Positions 1 through 8,672 of a DNA stretch of 35,265 nt are shown in pieces. Source of the stretch: an uncultured Legionella sp. (GTDB taxonomy: Bacteria; Pseudomonadota; Gammaproteobacteria; Legionellales; Legionellaceae). The DNA lies in NCBI RefSeq assembly GCF_937871865.1, contig NZ_CALMPD010000125.1, positions 1 through 35,265 on the forward strand, given 5' to 3'. The position numbers and the translations under genes were made by a program. Numbering within the stretch: the stretch's first letter is position 1; the number at the start of each line of letters is the position of its first letter. A model generated the notes under the pieces. The model was given only the letters and a program-made list of their open reading frames with translations. It was not told the origin of the DNA and searched no databases.

Positions 1-1898
1 TCGAACTGACCAGGGATCTGGAATTCAAAACATGGCTTAAAGAATTATTAGGAGAAGAAGAAAACCAATCCGCCGCCTCTGATGATGCAAGTACTTGCTA
101 TAAATCATATGAACTCATTACCACCAATCAGCAATTAAACCATCTGCTTAACAAGCTTGAACAATGCACGGTATTTGCAGTCGATACAGAAACAACCAGC
201 CTTGATGTGATGCTTGCTCAAATTGTTGGGATTTCCATTGCAATAGAAGAAGGAAAAGGAATCTATATTCCCTTAGCTCATACAGACGGAAGCCCGCAAC
301 TAGTCAGAGAAGAAGTACTCACCGCCTTAAAGCCTATCTTGGAAAACCCTGCCATAAAGAAAATTGGGCAAAATCTAAAATATGATTATGGCGTATTTAA
401 AAACCATGGTATTAGCCTGCAAGGAATAACCTATGACACCATGCTCGAATCCTACGTACTTAATAGTGGTGCGGGTCGACATGATATGGATACCCTGGCA
501 TTAAAATATCTGGGTTTTAAAACCATAAGTTATGAAGAAATTGCAGGTAAGGGAGCCAAACAATTACGCTTTGACGACATACCAGTAGACAAGGCTGGAG
601 TTTATGCCGCAGAAGATGCTGACATCACCTTACAATTACATCAGAAACTCTACCCGGGAATGGATGAATCGTTACAGAATGTCTTTCATTCCATTGAAAT
701 GCCGTTAATTACAGTTCTTGCCGATATGGAACGGCTTGGGGTTCTAATTGATCCGATTACTTTAAGACAGCACGGCATGCGCTTAAAAGAACGAATCAGT
801 GCCCTGGAGCTTGAAGCATTACAATTGGCAGGCAGAGCATTTAACCTCAATTCGCCAAAACAACTGCAAGAAATACTGTTTGATGAACAAAAATTACCTG
901 TTATTGCGAAAACGCCAACTGGACAACCTTCAACAGCTGAATCAGTATTGCAGGAACTGGCTTTTGATTACAGATTGGCGGCAGTTATTCTGGAATATCG
1001 CGGTCTATCCAAATTGGTTTCAACCTATATTGATGCATTGCCAAAAAAAATAAACCCAGTGACGCAAAGGGTTCATACCTCCTACAATCAAGCAGTGGCA
1101 GCTACGGGACGCTTATCCTCCAGTGAACCCAATTTACAAAACATACCCATTCGTAGTGAAGAAGGCAGGCTGATTCGTACCGCATTCATCGCACCACCAG
1201 GATGTGTTATTCTGGCTGCGGATTATTCCCAAATTGAATTACGCATCATGGCACATTTGTCGCAAGATGATAACTTGCTAAAAGCCTTTGCCAATGGCTG
1301 GGATATTCATGCAGCAACGGCCAGTGAAATCTTCCAGGTTCCACTGGAAGAAGTAAGCTCTGACCACCGAAGAAAAGCCAAAGCGGTCAATTTTGGTTTG
1401 ATTTATGGGATGTCTGCTTTTGGTCTTGCCAAGCAAATCGGTGTAGAACGTCATGATGCACAACATTATATTGATACTTATTTTCAACGTTATCCCAAAG
1501 TGCTCGAGTACATGGACAGAACCAGAAAACAGGCTCATGAACAGGGTTATGTGGAAACCTTATTTGGCAGACGTCTTTATTTGCCAGAAATTAATGCCCG
1601 TAATATGATGCGCCAAAAGGCTGCTGAGCGTACTGCAATTAATGCGCCCATGCAGGGAACTGCCGCTGATATCATTAAAAAAACGATGTTAGCTGTTGCT
1701 CAATGGCAAAACTCACAGCCCAACCCTCCGGCAAAAATGATAATGCAAGTACACGATGAATTGGTTTTTGAAGTGCAAGCCGAAGAAGTGGAATCCTGTA
1801 CCCGCATCATCCATAATCTGATGGAAAATACCGTTCAATTATCAGTGCCCTTGCTCGTTTCCATTGGGACAGGAGCAAACTGGGACGATGCTCATTAG
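1..1898 (+). CDS. polA: DNA polymerase I, 3' part (5' end outside window)
   Basis: Gap-filling and primer-removal DNA polymerase (family A). The open frame runs into the left edge of the window (codons from base 3), so the 5'-3' exonuclease domain is missing here and only about 630 residues are seen. The proofreading 3'-5' exonuclease looks active: ExoI DTET at about base 184, ExoII GQNLKYDYG at about 370, and ExoIII YAAEDAD at about 604. The polymerase palm and fingers follow, with motif A DYSQIELR (about 1220), motif B RRKAKAVNFGLIYG (about 1370) and motif C QVHDELVFE (about 1746). The first in-frame ATG/GTG near 204-210 lies inside the exonuclease motif region and is not the true start. 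The gene is followed by a REP-like hairpin and no clear intrinsic terminator. Identification is secure. Confidence 0.97.
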   Translation, partial: ELTRDLEFKTWLKELLGEEENQSAASDDASTCYKSYELITTNQQLNHLLNKLEQCTVFAVDTETTSLDVMLAQIVGISIAIEEGKGIYIPLAHTDGSPQLVREEVLTALKPILENPAIKKIGQNLKYDYGVFKNHGISLQGITYDTMLESYVLNSGAGRHDMDTLALKYLGFKTISYEEIAGKGAKQLRFDDIPVDKAGVYAAEDADITLQLHQKLYPGMDESLQNVFHSIEMPLITVLADMERLGVLIDPITLRQHGMRLKERISALELEALQLAGRAFNLNSPKQLQEILFDEQKLPVIAKTPTGQPSTAESVLQELAFDYRLAAVILEYRGLSKLVSTYIDALPKKINPVTQRVHTSYNQAVAATGRLSSSEPNLQNIPIRSEEGRLIRTAFIAPPGCVILAADYSQIELRIMAHLSQDDNLLKAFANGWDIHAATASEIFQVPLEEVSSDHRRKAKAVNFGLIYGMSAFGLAKQIGVERHDAQHYIDTYFQRYPKVLEYMDRTRKQAHEQGYVETLFGRRLYLPEINARNMMRQKAAERTAINAPMQGTAADIIKKTMLAVAQWQNSQPNPPAKMIMQVHDELVFEVQAEEVESCTRIIHNLMENTVQLSVPLLVSIGTGANWDDAH

Positions 1899-1968
1899 TA
1901 TTTTATGTAGTTGATCGGCTGACACCAAAGCCCTTCAATTACCGTAAAATTGCAAATTAAGAGCAGGT

Positions 1969-1991
1969 GTCGGACCATCGGTCCGACCTAC
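1969..1991. repeat. REP-like hairpin downstream of polA
   Basis: A perfect 8-bp stem (GTCGGACC / GGTCCGAC) with a 3-base loop at 1969-1987. Read on the minus strand, it carries the 11-mer GTAGGTCGGAC (1981-1991) that also starts the inverted-repeat element at 20108-20262. I infer a solitary or decayed member of the same REP-like family. It may also protect the polA mRNA 3' end. Confidence 0.6.
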
Positions 1992-2119
1992 GAACTCGGA
2001 TTCTTAATCACATCGCCTCAAGAGATAGAAACTCATTTACCAGGCCATCTGCCACCAGTCCCTTTCCTTATTTCAACAACCATCCATTCGCCCAATGAGC
2101 CTAAAACAAGGAACATTTA

Positions 2120-2148
2120 TTGAGCATTTTAAAATAAAAGTGTATAAT
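2120..2148 (+). promoter_or_regulatory. Sigma-70 type promoter for the 87-residue gene
   Basis: TTGAGC (2120-2125), a 17-base spacer and a perfect TATAAT (2143-2148). It sits 47 bases ahead of the ATG at 2196. Confidence 0.7.
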
Positions 2149-2195
2149 TTAGACCCTAATAAAATTAAATAATCCTTTTTTATTTTGAGGCCAAC

Positions 2196-2459
2196 ATGCA
2201 AGCAAAAAAAGACGTAGAATTAAATACCAATCAAACAGAAAGACAAGAACTACAAGGAAATGTGCCCGCTACGACCACTCCTTCTGATATGCAAGGAAAA
2301 AATGCCGACCTATTAAATCATGACGCGGTGAGCGAACATTTGTTTTTCAACTCCCGTAAAAAAGAGCTCGACTCACTTGCCCAAGCATGTGCAAAAACAA
2401 TAGCTCCCGAACCACAGAATGAAGTTCCGACTGAAATGCCTGTTTTACGTAGACGGTAG
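2196..2459 (+). CDS. Small hypothetical protein (87 aa)
   Basis: Function not recognised. The gene is supported by a strong promoter at 2120-2148 and a GAGG ribosome binding site five bases before the ATG. The product is hydrophilic, rich in Gln, Asn, Thr and Glu in its first half. It has no signal peptide or membrane segment and ends in Arg-Arg-Arg. A short amphipathic stretch (about residues 45-68, HLFFNSRKKELDSLAQACAK) may be helical. It converges on the response regulator gene, with a shared hairpin between the two stop codons. It looks like a Legionella-restricted small protein; no domain can be named. Confidence 0.65.
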   Translation: MQAKKDVELNTNQTERQELQGNVPATTTPSDMQGKNADLLNHDAVSEHLFFNSRKKELDSLAQACAKTIAPEPQNEVPTEMPVLRRR

Positions 2460-2468
2460 AACATTAAT

Positions 2469-2499
2469 GCTTCGACCGTACTTAGGCGCGGTCAGAAGC
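2469..2499. terminator. Candidate bidirectional terminator hairpin
   Basis: GCTTC-GACCG (2469-2478) pairs with CGGTC-a-GAAGC (2489-2499), giving ten base pairs with one bulged A, between two convergent genes. A T-rich but interrupted tract follows on the plus strand. Position and stem support a terminator, but the poor U-tract lowers confidence. Confidence 0.5.
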
Positions 2500-2511
2500 T
2501 TATCTTCTATT

Positions 2512-2982
2512 TTAGCGTTTACCACTGCTTTTGCTAGTAATAACGTGTTTTGATTGGCTAGAAAACGCCTCTGATTGACCCGCCATAAACTCACCAAAAT
2601 AATATGCCCAGGTCTTATATATACGCTCCAGACTAATTGCTTTAGTCCAACTATTGTATTCGTTCAAGCTTTGAAGATGCTGATTAAATACGACAGCAAA
2701 TTCATCTCTCATAAAATCTGAATCAGACCAGGCGATAAGAGGAAGAAGGGGAAATTTTTTTAACAATAAATGAGCAAGCTCAGGCCCATTACAATACCCA
2801 TCCTGCACAGCACCAAGATCGCCATCGATAACGACCATATCTGCTGGATTGGCATTCATCAACGATAGAGCGGCCTGACTATTATTGACTATAGTCACCA
2901 TTACCTTTGCTACTACCGATTCTAATAAACGACGTAAACAATATGCATTAAACGCATTGTCTTCGACAATTAAAATACGCAT
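2512..2982 (-). CDS. Single-domain response regulator (CheY-like receiver)
   Basis: Stand-alone receiver protein of 156 residues. The usual phosphotransfer residues can be placed: acidic pair E7/D8 in ILIVEDN, phospho-acceptor D53 in MVVID, a Ser in place of Thr at S86 (IAWSDS), and K114 in WTKAIS where most receivers have Lys-Pro. There is no DNA-binding or enzymatic output domain; residues beyond about 130 form a Ser/Lys-rich tail. No histidine kinase gene is nearby. A good ribosome binding site (AGGGAG) precedes the ATG, and a PmrA box with a TATACT -10 element lies just upstream (3010-3042), so expression should follow the PmrA effector regulon. From memory, Philadelphia-1 has the effector gene ceg4 (lpg0096) beside the nucleotidase lpg0095. 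No HAD phosphatase is encoded at this position here. Whether this protein is a signalling adaptor or a translocated protein cannot be decided from sequence. Confidence 0.82.
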   Translation of the reverse strand: MRILIVEDNAFNAYCLRRLLESVVAKVMVTIVNNSQAALSLMNANPADMVVIDGDLGAVQDGYCNGPELAHLLLKKFPLLPLIAWSDSDFMRDEFAVVFNQHLQSLNEYNSWTKAISLERIYKTWAYYFGEFMAGQSEAFSSQSKHVITSKSSGKR

Positions 2983-3009
2983 CTCTACTCCCTAAGACTT
3001 ACGGACAGA

Positions 3010-3042
3010 AGTATAAAGGGTAAACCTTAAGAAAATCTTAAG
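3010..3042 (-). promoter_or_regulatory. PmrA box and -10 element of the response regulator gene
   Basis: On the minus strand the 17-base box CTTAAG-ATTTT-CTTAAG (3042 to 3026) fits the PmrA consensus YTTAAK-N5-YTTAAK exactly. Ten bases later comes TATACT (3015 to 3010). The likely RNA start is about 20 bases ahead of the ATG at 2982. The same box-to-minus-10 spacing and the same -10 hexamer occur at ceg3 in this window. Confidence 0.8.
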
Positions 3043-3048
3043 GAATTC

Positions 3049-4428
3049 TCAGATATCGATGTCATGAGCTAACAGGCGTCTGTTTGCTCTAAAATAAGTA
3101 ATTGGCGAATGTTCCAGAAAATCGGATAGTTTCTCCATATAAATACATGCAAATCTATCCACCTGATAGGCAAAGTAACTTTCTTCTGCACCTGCTCTGA
3201 AGACACGTTCCCATTTAGGATTATAAAACATGCTTTGTTCCTGCAGAAGTTTGGAAATATGCAAATCAACTGCAGAAATTTCCACTTGCAAATCATGAAT
3301 TTGCTTACTGTATTGGCCAGAATTCTCATCAATACTCTGTGTACATAAATTGACATATTGTTGTTCCAGATTTTTTTTAACATTCATGGCTTCAACAATC
3401 TTCTTCTCTGTGGGTAATGCTTTTAATTGAGCAGCAATCTCCTCACCAAGCTCATCCACAACCAAAGCAGTACGCCAATTGCAGTCTTTTTTCAGGCGAA
3501 GAATATCACCGTAGATATGATCACCAATATAGAGGATTTCATCACCACTCACCGCCAATTGCTCAGTAAATTTTTTGGCATTTCCTCCCTGATAAACACC
3601 AGGAACAATAGCCCCCTGAAGATTAGTCATCGTGCCTGTTTCTGGGTCCACAGACAAGAATCTTAAGTTATCATAGAAAAAACGGGGCTTATTTGCCAAC
3701 GTGATGACGTACTCAAACAAATCACGCCAGGTTTCGCCATCATTTAAGAATGGATTAATCGCATAATCTAATAGTAATTTAGTGTAGGTAAATTCTGAGT
3801 TAGTCAAAATAAAGATCTTTTTGCCATGGCGAATAAAATGTTTTAAGCCATCAACTACTTCTTTTTCTTTAATAACGTATTTGTCCAAATCCTGGATAAT
3901 AATTCTTTTTAAGCTGCCGTCTGAGTGAACCTTATCGACACAAAATTGCACATCCAACGCTATAGTATGATAATTAGGCATTTCATCAGGAAAAGCATCC
4001 TTTAAATCGACCAATTGGCCGTACAACACACAAAAGGCAATCGAAAAAGAAGTATCTATCGCCATATAATTGGGATCGCCCAAATCAACATATATACTTC
4101 GATAGAATTTTTTCTGTTCATTATAATTAATTAATTGAGTGCCATGATAACTTTGTCTTATTGCCCCATAACGGCTCAATTTCAGGATATTCCCGTTTTT
4201 ACTGTCGATAACCAAACCACGGATGGCGTCATGAAAATTGAATTGAAGGTTTTTAATCGCTTCAGGGTATTGTTTGATCGCGATCAGTTGTTCTTTAATA
4301 AGCTGGTATACTAAAGATTCGAAATTTTCAGAATTATAACGAATTAAAGTATGGTCCATATCCAGACCCACTAATTTAATTTTTTTCATATTTATAATTC
4401 GATTTACAAAAACCTTATGTGCATCCAT
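3049..4428 (-). CDS. HAD-family cytosolic purine 5'-nucleotidase (IMP/GMP type)
   Basis: Hydrolyses purine nucleoside monophosphates, expected to prefer IMP and GMP, in the cytosol. Length (459 aa) and motifs fit the HAD-IG family: motif I DMDHTL (residues 23-28, nucleophile D23), motif II TNSEF (209-213), a motif III Lys at 285/286 (GGNAKK) and motif IV GDHIYGD (302-308). I recall the L. pneumophila homologue lpg0095 as a structural-genomics target described as an IMP/GMP-specific 5'-nucleotidase (PDB 2BDE). Two starts are possible: the ATG at 4428, preceded by a weak AGG, or the ATG 13 codons later, which begins MKKIKLVG just before motif I and has no visible ribosome site. It follows rpiA by 42 bases on the same strand and is probably the last gene of the rnr operon, linking ribose-phosphate and nucleotide turnover. 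Confidence 0.9.
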   Translation of the reverse strand: MDAHKVFVNRIINMKKIKLVGLDMDHTLIRYNSENFESLVYQLIKEQLIAIKQYPEAIKNLQFNFHDAIRGLVIDSKNGNILKLSRYGAIRQSYHGTQLINYNEQKKFYRSIYVDLGDPNYMAIDTSFSIAFCVLYGQLVDLKDAFPDEMPNYHTIALDVQFCVDKVHSDGSLKRIIIQDLDKYVIKEKEVVDGLKHFIRHGKKIFILTNSEFTYTKLLLDYAINPFLNDGETWRDLFEYVITLANKPRFFYDNLRFLSVDPETGTMTNLQGAIVPGVYQGGNAKKFTEQLAVSGDEILYIGDHIYGDILRLKKDCNWRTALVVDELGEEIAAQLKALPTEKKIVEAMNVKKNLEQQYVNLCTQSIDENSGQYSKQIHDLQVEISAVDLHISKLLQEQSMFYNPKWERVFRAGAEESYFAYQVDRFACIYMEKLSDFLEHSPITYFRANRRLLAHDIDI

Positions 4429-4470
4429 CTTAATAAAACCTATATAATTAGTATGTTAATGTAATCCTGC

Positions 4471-5121
4471 TTATTTAAGATGGCTCACACCATCTGGCGA
4501 GGCAACCAATATTTTGTCTGCCAATCGATGGGCAAAAATTCCATTGTCAACAACCCCAGGAATCTGTTTAATACTGTTTTCCAGTGCCATGGGAGTAGTG
4601 ATTGTTAAATTATATACATCAAGGATAATATTACCATTATCAGTCACAAAACCTTCTCTGTATTCTGGATCGCCACCCAATTTAACCAATTGCCTTGCGA
4701 CAAAACTACGTGCCATAGGAATCACTTCAACAGCCACCGGAAAAGCACCCAACTGCGTTACAATTTTGGACTCATCAACAATGCATACAAACTGTTGTGC
4801 CACATTGGCGACAATTTTTTCGCGAGTAAGGGCACCACCGCCCCCTTTAATCATTTCGCCTCGCTCATTCACTTCATCTGCGCCATCAATATAAACAGGC
4901 AGATCGTGAACGGAGTTTAAATCAATTACCGGAATACCTGATGCACGTAATAAAGATTCTGTCGCCTTGGAGCTGGCCACGCAGGCATCAATACGGTGTT
5001 TGATTAACGCGAGTTCCTTGATAAAAAAATTAACCGTTGATCCAGTGCCAACTCCAATGACCATATCGTCGTCGATAAAGGCCATAGCTGCTTTTGCTGC
5101 CCTGATTTTTAATTCACTCAT
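4471..5121 (-). CDS. rpiA: Ribose-5-phosphate isomerase A
   Basis: Interconverts ribose 5-phosphate and ribulose 5-phosphate in the non-oxidative pentose phosphate pathway. The 216-residue length is normal. Family signatures are complete: phosphate loop GVGTGST (23-29), DGADEV (79-84) with the catalytic aspartates, and [11 protein letters not shown] (92-102) with the general base E101. The ATG overlaps the rlmB stop by four bases (ATGA), indicating translational coupling within rnr-rlmB-rpiA. Confidence 0.97.
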   Translation of the reverse strand: MSELKIRAAKAAMAFIDDDMVIGVGTGSTVNFFIKELALIKHRIDACVASSKATESLLRASGIPVIDLNSVHDLPVYIDGADEVNERGEMIKGGGGALTREKIVANVAQQFVCIVDESKIVTQLGAFPVAVEVIPMARSFVARQLVKLGGDPEYREGFVTDNGNIILDVYNLTITTPMALENSIKQIPGVVDNGIFAHRLADKILVASPDGVSHLK

Positions 5122-5870
5122 GACCCAATAACCTTTTTTCTTTGTCTGATAACTTCATACAATGAAACACCCGTTGCCACAGATACGTTCAGGCTCTCTA
5201 CCGATCCAGCCATTGGTAATGAGAACAAGCCATCGCAATGTTCACGCGTCAATCGCCTCAACCCCTCGCCTTCTGCCCCCATTGCAATAGCAACAGTGCC
5301 CGTGCAATCGATTTGATATAGTGAACAATCTGCTTCACCTGCTGCACCATAAATCCAGACACCGTGTTCTTTTAAAACTTCCATCGTCCGTACCAGATTC
5401 GTTACACGAACCAAAGGTACCGATTCAGCAGCACCACAGGCAACTTTACTGACTACAGGTGTAATGCTCGCACTTTTATCTTTAGGTATCATTACAAAAT
5501 CAACGCCAGTTGCATCTGCTGAGCGCAAACAGGCGCCTAAATTATGCGGATCAGTTACTCCATCAAGAATCAGGATAAGTCCTGGCTTTTTAATGGAGTC
5601 TAATAAAGAAATTAAATCAGGCTCACCGAAGTCAGGCAAGGCTCTGGCAGAAGCAACGATTCCTTGATGAGTAAATTCAGCAAATCGCTGATTCATTTTC
5701 TGCGCACTTAATTTCTCAATACTTACCTTCGCTTGCTCTGCTTTGTCCAAAACGTCCTGTAGTCTTTTATCAATCCGGTCTTGACTGACAAAGAGTTTAT
5801 TAACCACTCGATGAGGATTAGCCAATAAAGCGGAAACCGCATGCACCCCATATACAAACTGCTCACTCAT
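5118..5870 (-). CDS. rlmB: 23S rRNA (guanosine-2251-2'-O)-methyltransferase
   Basis: SPOUT-class methyltransferase that 2'-O-methylates G2251 in the peptidyl-transferase region of 23S rRNA. It has the small N-terminal L30e-like substrate-binding region (about 1-75), then a knotted SpoU domain with the three motifs: [16 protein letters not shown] (107-122, with N110 and R116), [14 protein letters not shown] (195-208) and [17 protein letters not shown] (223-239). Length (250 aa) is typical. It overlaps rnr by eight bases and rpiA by four. The rnr-rlmB order is conserved in many gamma-proteobacteria, which separates it from the related tRNA enzyme TrmH. Confidence 0.96.
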   Translation of the reverse strand: MSEQFVYGVHAVSALLANPHRVVNKLFVSQDRIDKRLQDVLDKAEQAKVSIEKLSAQKMNQRFAEFTHQGIVASARALPDFGEPDLISLLDSIKKPGLILILDGVTDPHNLGACLRSADATGVDFVMIPKDKSASITPVVSKVACGAAESVPLVRVTNLVRTMEVLKEHGVWIYGAAGEADCSLYQIDCTGTVAIAMGAEGEGLRRLTREHCDGLFSLPMAGSVESLNVSVATGVSLYEVIRQRKKVIGS

Positions 5871-8043
5871 TACTTACATCTTCCTCTGCAGGCTCAAAAT
5901 CTATTTTGCGCTCATCTAAATCAACACGCGCAACCAATACCGTCATCGTGTCACCTAATCGATAAACCTGACCACTACGGGCCCCAATCAGGCGATGCTT
6001 CACTGCATCAAAAGTATAATAATCATTTTTTAAGGAGGTAACATGAACCAAGCCTTCGACATAAATTTCATCCAATTCCACAAAAATACCAAAACTGGTT
6101 ACTGCGGATATTCTACCTTTAAACACTTGCCCCAATTTGTCTTGCATGTACTCACATTTGAGCCAGGAAACCACTTCACGTGTTGCCTCATCGGCGCGAC
6201 GCTCAGTCATGGATGAATGTTTTCCTAAACGATTCATGTCATCGTGAGTATAGCCAAATTCATATACAGGATGATTATCCAATAAATGGCCAATTGCTCG
6301 ATGAATTAATAAATCGGGAAAACGTCTGATAGGCGAGGTGAAATGAGTATAGGCAGAATAAGCCAAACCAAAGTGCCCTTCATTCGCCTCAACATATTGG
6401 GCTTGTTTCAGAGAACGGAGCATCACCGTTTCAATTAAATGTTTTTCAGGGCGATCCCCAATAGTGCTCATGGTACGCTGAAAATCTTTGGGTGTAGGTT
6501 TTTTCCCACCGCCAAGCTGCAGCCCCAACTCACCAAGGAATTGTCTCAAGGCTGTAATTTTATCTTCTTCAGGAGCCGCATGCACCCGATACAAAGTGGG
6601 TATTTCGGCTCTTTCCAAAAAGCGTGCCGTAGCAACGTTAGCCGCAAGCATGCATTCTTCAATTAATTTATGCGCATCATTGCGAATAACGGGTACTATG
6701 CATTTGATTTTCCGTTGGTCATCAAACTCAATGCGCGTTTCAGTGGTTTCAAAGTCCATAGCACCACGCTGTTTACGCGTGGTTAATAAAATACCATATA
6801 ACTCAAAAAGGGACTCGAGCACTGGCCATAAATGCTGATGTTGTTCATCCGTCTTGTTCTCACTCAGCCACAGTCCCACCTGAGTATAGGTTAATCTGGC
6901 CTGCGAATGGATTACCCCCCGATAAAAACGAGAGCGTGATATCTTCCCATCCGAAGTGATGGACATTTCAGCAACCATACATAAACGGTCAACATGAGGA
7001 TTCAAAGAACAAAGACCATTAGATAAGGCCTCAGGTAACATCGGTACAACCTTTCCGGGGAAATAAACCGAGTTACCTCGTCTTGATGCTTCTTTATCTA
7101 AAGCCGAATCCTGCGCTACATAATTACTGACGTCTGCTATAGCTACATAGAGCTGAACCCCTCCTTTAGGCTTTTTATAGCAGTAAACAGCATCATCAAA
7201 ATCTTTTGCATCTTCACCATCAATAGTGACAAACGGCAATTTTCTTAAATCAGTACGCCCTTTGAGCTGGCTCTCAGTGACTTGCTGAGGTATTTTTGCA
7301 ACTTCAGCCAACACATCATCAGGCCATTCAAAGGGGATTCCATGGGCATGAATTGCCACCTGAATCTCCATACCAGGCGCCATGTGCTCACCCAGAATAT
7401 GAATTACTTTACCGATAGCCTGTGCTCGTTTATTAGGGAAGGCAATCAACTCCACCAGTACCATCTGGCCATTCTTAGCACCATTGGAAAATCCCTCGGG
7501 TATCGAAATGTCCTGAGTCAGACGTTTGCTGTCGGGTAAAACAAAACTCACTCCATGCTCGGTAAAATATCGCCCGACTACTGTAGCATTGGCATGCTCC
7601 AGGACCTCATGAATCTTGCCTTCTGGTCTGCCGCGTCTATCGATACCGGCCTGATAGGCAAGTACAATGTCACCATGCATGACAGCTCGCATTTCTTTAG
7701 CGGACAGTACCATGTCTTCGCCACCATCATCTGGCATAAAAAAACCAAATCCATCAGGATGCCCCTGAATTGTTCCACGACGCAGATTAATTTTTTGCAA
7801 CAAACAGAATCTGCCTCGTCTGTCTTGCATAATTTGCCCGTCGCGTAACATCGCTTTCAAACGAAAGCCTAAAGATTCTTGTTTGCTTTCTTCATTCAAA
7901 TGTAATTTATCAAATAATTGATTGCGCGACATCGGCCTTCCATAGTCATTAAGAACTTCCATAATGTATTCTCGACTAGGAATAGGATCAGCATATTTTT
8001 CACTTTCCCGTTTATAAAAGGGATCTTTTGTTTTTTTACTCAC
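5863..8043 (-). CDS. rnr: Ribonuclease R
   Basis: Processive 3'-5' exoribonuclease that degrades structured RNA and takes part in rRNA quality control and trans-translation. Domain order: N-terminal winged-helix region (about 25-80), cold-shock domains (about 85-245), RNB catalytic domain beginning with TIDGEDAKDFDDAV (273-286; metal-binding D275, D281, D283, D284), and a C-terminal S1 domain (about 638-720). At 726 residues it is shorter than the E. coli enzyme, and it ends in an acidic tail ([10 protein letters not shown]) instead of the long Lys-rich tail. First gene of the rnr-rlmB-rpiA operon. GGTGAG precedes the ATG, and an 11-bp inverted repeat lies in the leader. Confidence 0.96.
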   Translation of the reverse strand: MSKKTKDPFYKRESEKYADPIPSREYIMEVLNDYGRPMSRNQLFDKLHLNEESKQESLGFRLKAMLRDGQIMQDRRGRFCLLQKINLRRGTIQGHPDGFGFFMPDDGGEDMVLSAKEMRAVMHGDIVLAYQAGIDRRGRPEGKIHEVLEHANATVVGRYFTEHGVSFVLPDSKRLTQDISIPEGFSNGAKNGQMVLVELIAFPNKRAQAIGKVIHILGEHMAPGMEIQVAIHAHGIPFEWPDDVLAEVAKIPQQVTESQLKGRTDLRKLPFVTIDGEDAKDFDDAVYCYKKPKGGVQLYVAIADVSNYVAQDSALDKEASRRGNSVYFPGKVVPMLPEALSNGLCSLNPHVDRLCMVAEMSITSDGKISRSRFYRGVIHSQARLTYTQVGLWLSENKTDEQHQHLWPVLESLFELYGILLTTRKQRGAMDFETTETRIEFDDQRKIKCIVPVIRNDAHKLIEECMLAANVATARFLERAEIPTLYRVHAAPEEDKITALRQFLGELGLQLGGGKKPTPKDFQRTMSTIGDRPEKHLIETVMLRSLKQAQYVEANEGHFGLAYSAYTHFTSPIRRFPDLLIHRAIGHLLDNHPVYEFGYTHDDMNRLGKHSSMTERRADEATREVVSWLKCEYMQDKLGQVFKGRISAVTSFGIFVELDEIYVEGLVHVTSLKNDYYTFDAVKHRLIGARSGQVYRLGDTMTVLVARVDLDERKIDFEPAEEDVSNE

Positions 8044-8077
8044 CTGTCACCATTACTCTATTTTATTTTCATTAGTA

Positions 8078-8125
8078 CTACTTAAACACAATTTAACCTG
8101 TTCTACCACTTATCTGTTTAAGTAG
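8078..8125. repeat. Perfect 11-bp inverted repeat in the rnr leader
   Basis: CTACTTAAACA (8078-8088) and TGTTTAAGTAG (8115-8125) are exact reverse complements separated by 26 bases, 35-82 bases ahead of the rnr ATG. It could be an operator or an mRNA leader hairpin acting on rnr. No T-tract makes it a terminator. Confidence 0.6.
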
Positions 8126-8176
8126 CAAGAAAGAGACTGTCTATCCCCAATCGGGTGGCAAGTATCAAACAACCTT

Positions 8177-8644
8177 CTATTTAGCCATGGGCAATACGAA
8201 ACCACGCCCACCTATAGCGGCAGTTAATGCCGATAAGGACATATCTTCTCCTGCCCAGAAAGTTCCTTCATTCCCTGATGGTATTTTAACACCCTTCCAC
8301 TGACATACGGCTATCGCTCCTTCACAAGGCACTTGTTGTTCATGCCCGGGTCTGGATTCAATACAATTTAATTCAAAAGGCGGTTTATCTACAGCCAATG
8401 CAGACCAGTTTCCAGCTTGCAAGCGTGTAGTCCAACCGGCACTGGCTCCAGGATTTGTCACTGGGTGGGTAATCCATAGATCAGCATCAGTCAGATTATG
8501 GATAAAAACCAACTTGCTCTTTTTGGATGTAAGAGTAACCGATTCTCCCTGCACAGCAATTGCCTGGCATCCTGCCGGTAATGTAGATTCTGCAAACAAT
8601 GATGTGGAAATCAGCAACCAACAAAAAGTGAACAGTACTCTCAT
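8177..8644 (-). CDS. Small secreted hypothetical protein (155 aa)
   Basis: Function not recognised. Residues 1-18 form a clear Sec signal peptide (MRVLFTFCWLLISTSLFA) with likely cleavage after FA. The mature part has four or more Cys (C27, CIES, PCEG, VCQW) that could form periplasmic disulfides, a beta-rich pattern (VTLTSKKSKLVFIHNL, DADLWITHP) and a glycine-rich hydrophobic end. GGAG precedes the ATG. It starts only 28 bases after the stop of the 1316-residue gene on the same strand, so the two are probably co-transcribed. It may belong to the family of small Legionella envelope proteins, but no name can be given with confidence. Confidence 0.75.
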   Translation of the reverse strand: MRVLFTFCWLLISTSLFAESTLPAGCQAIAVQGESVTLTSKKSKLVFIHNLTDADLWITHPVTNPGASAGWTTRLQAGNWSALAVDKPPFELNCIESRPGHEQQVPCEGAIAVCQWKGVKIPSGNEGTFWAGEDMSLSALTAAIGGRGFVLPMAK

Positions 8645-8672
8645 GATTAACTCCGGATTTGATTTTTTAAGA

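Larger units (their letters stand above)
1899..2195. other. Intergenic region polA to small hypothetical gene
   Basis: Just under 300 bases without a convincing gene. It holds the REP-like hairpin at 1969-1991 and, near its right end, the promoter of the 87-residue gene. I see nothing else supportable. Confidence 0.6.

Noticed and set aside
4514..4894. 126-residue plus-strand frame opposite rpiA
   Set aside because: Fully antisense to a conserved enzyme gene with intact motifs; no start signals.
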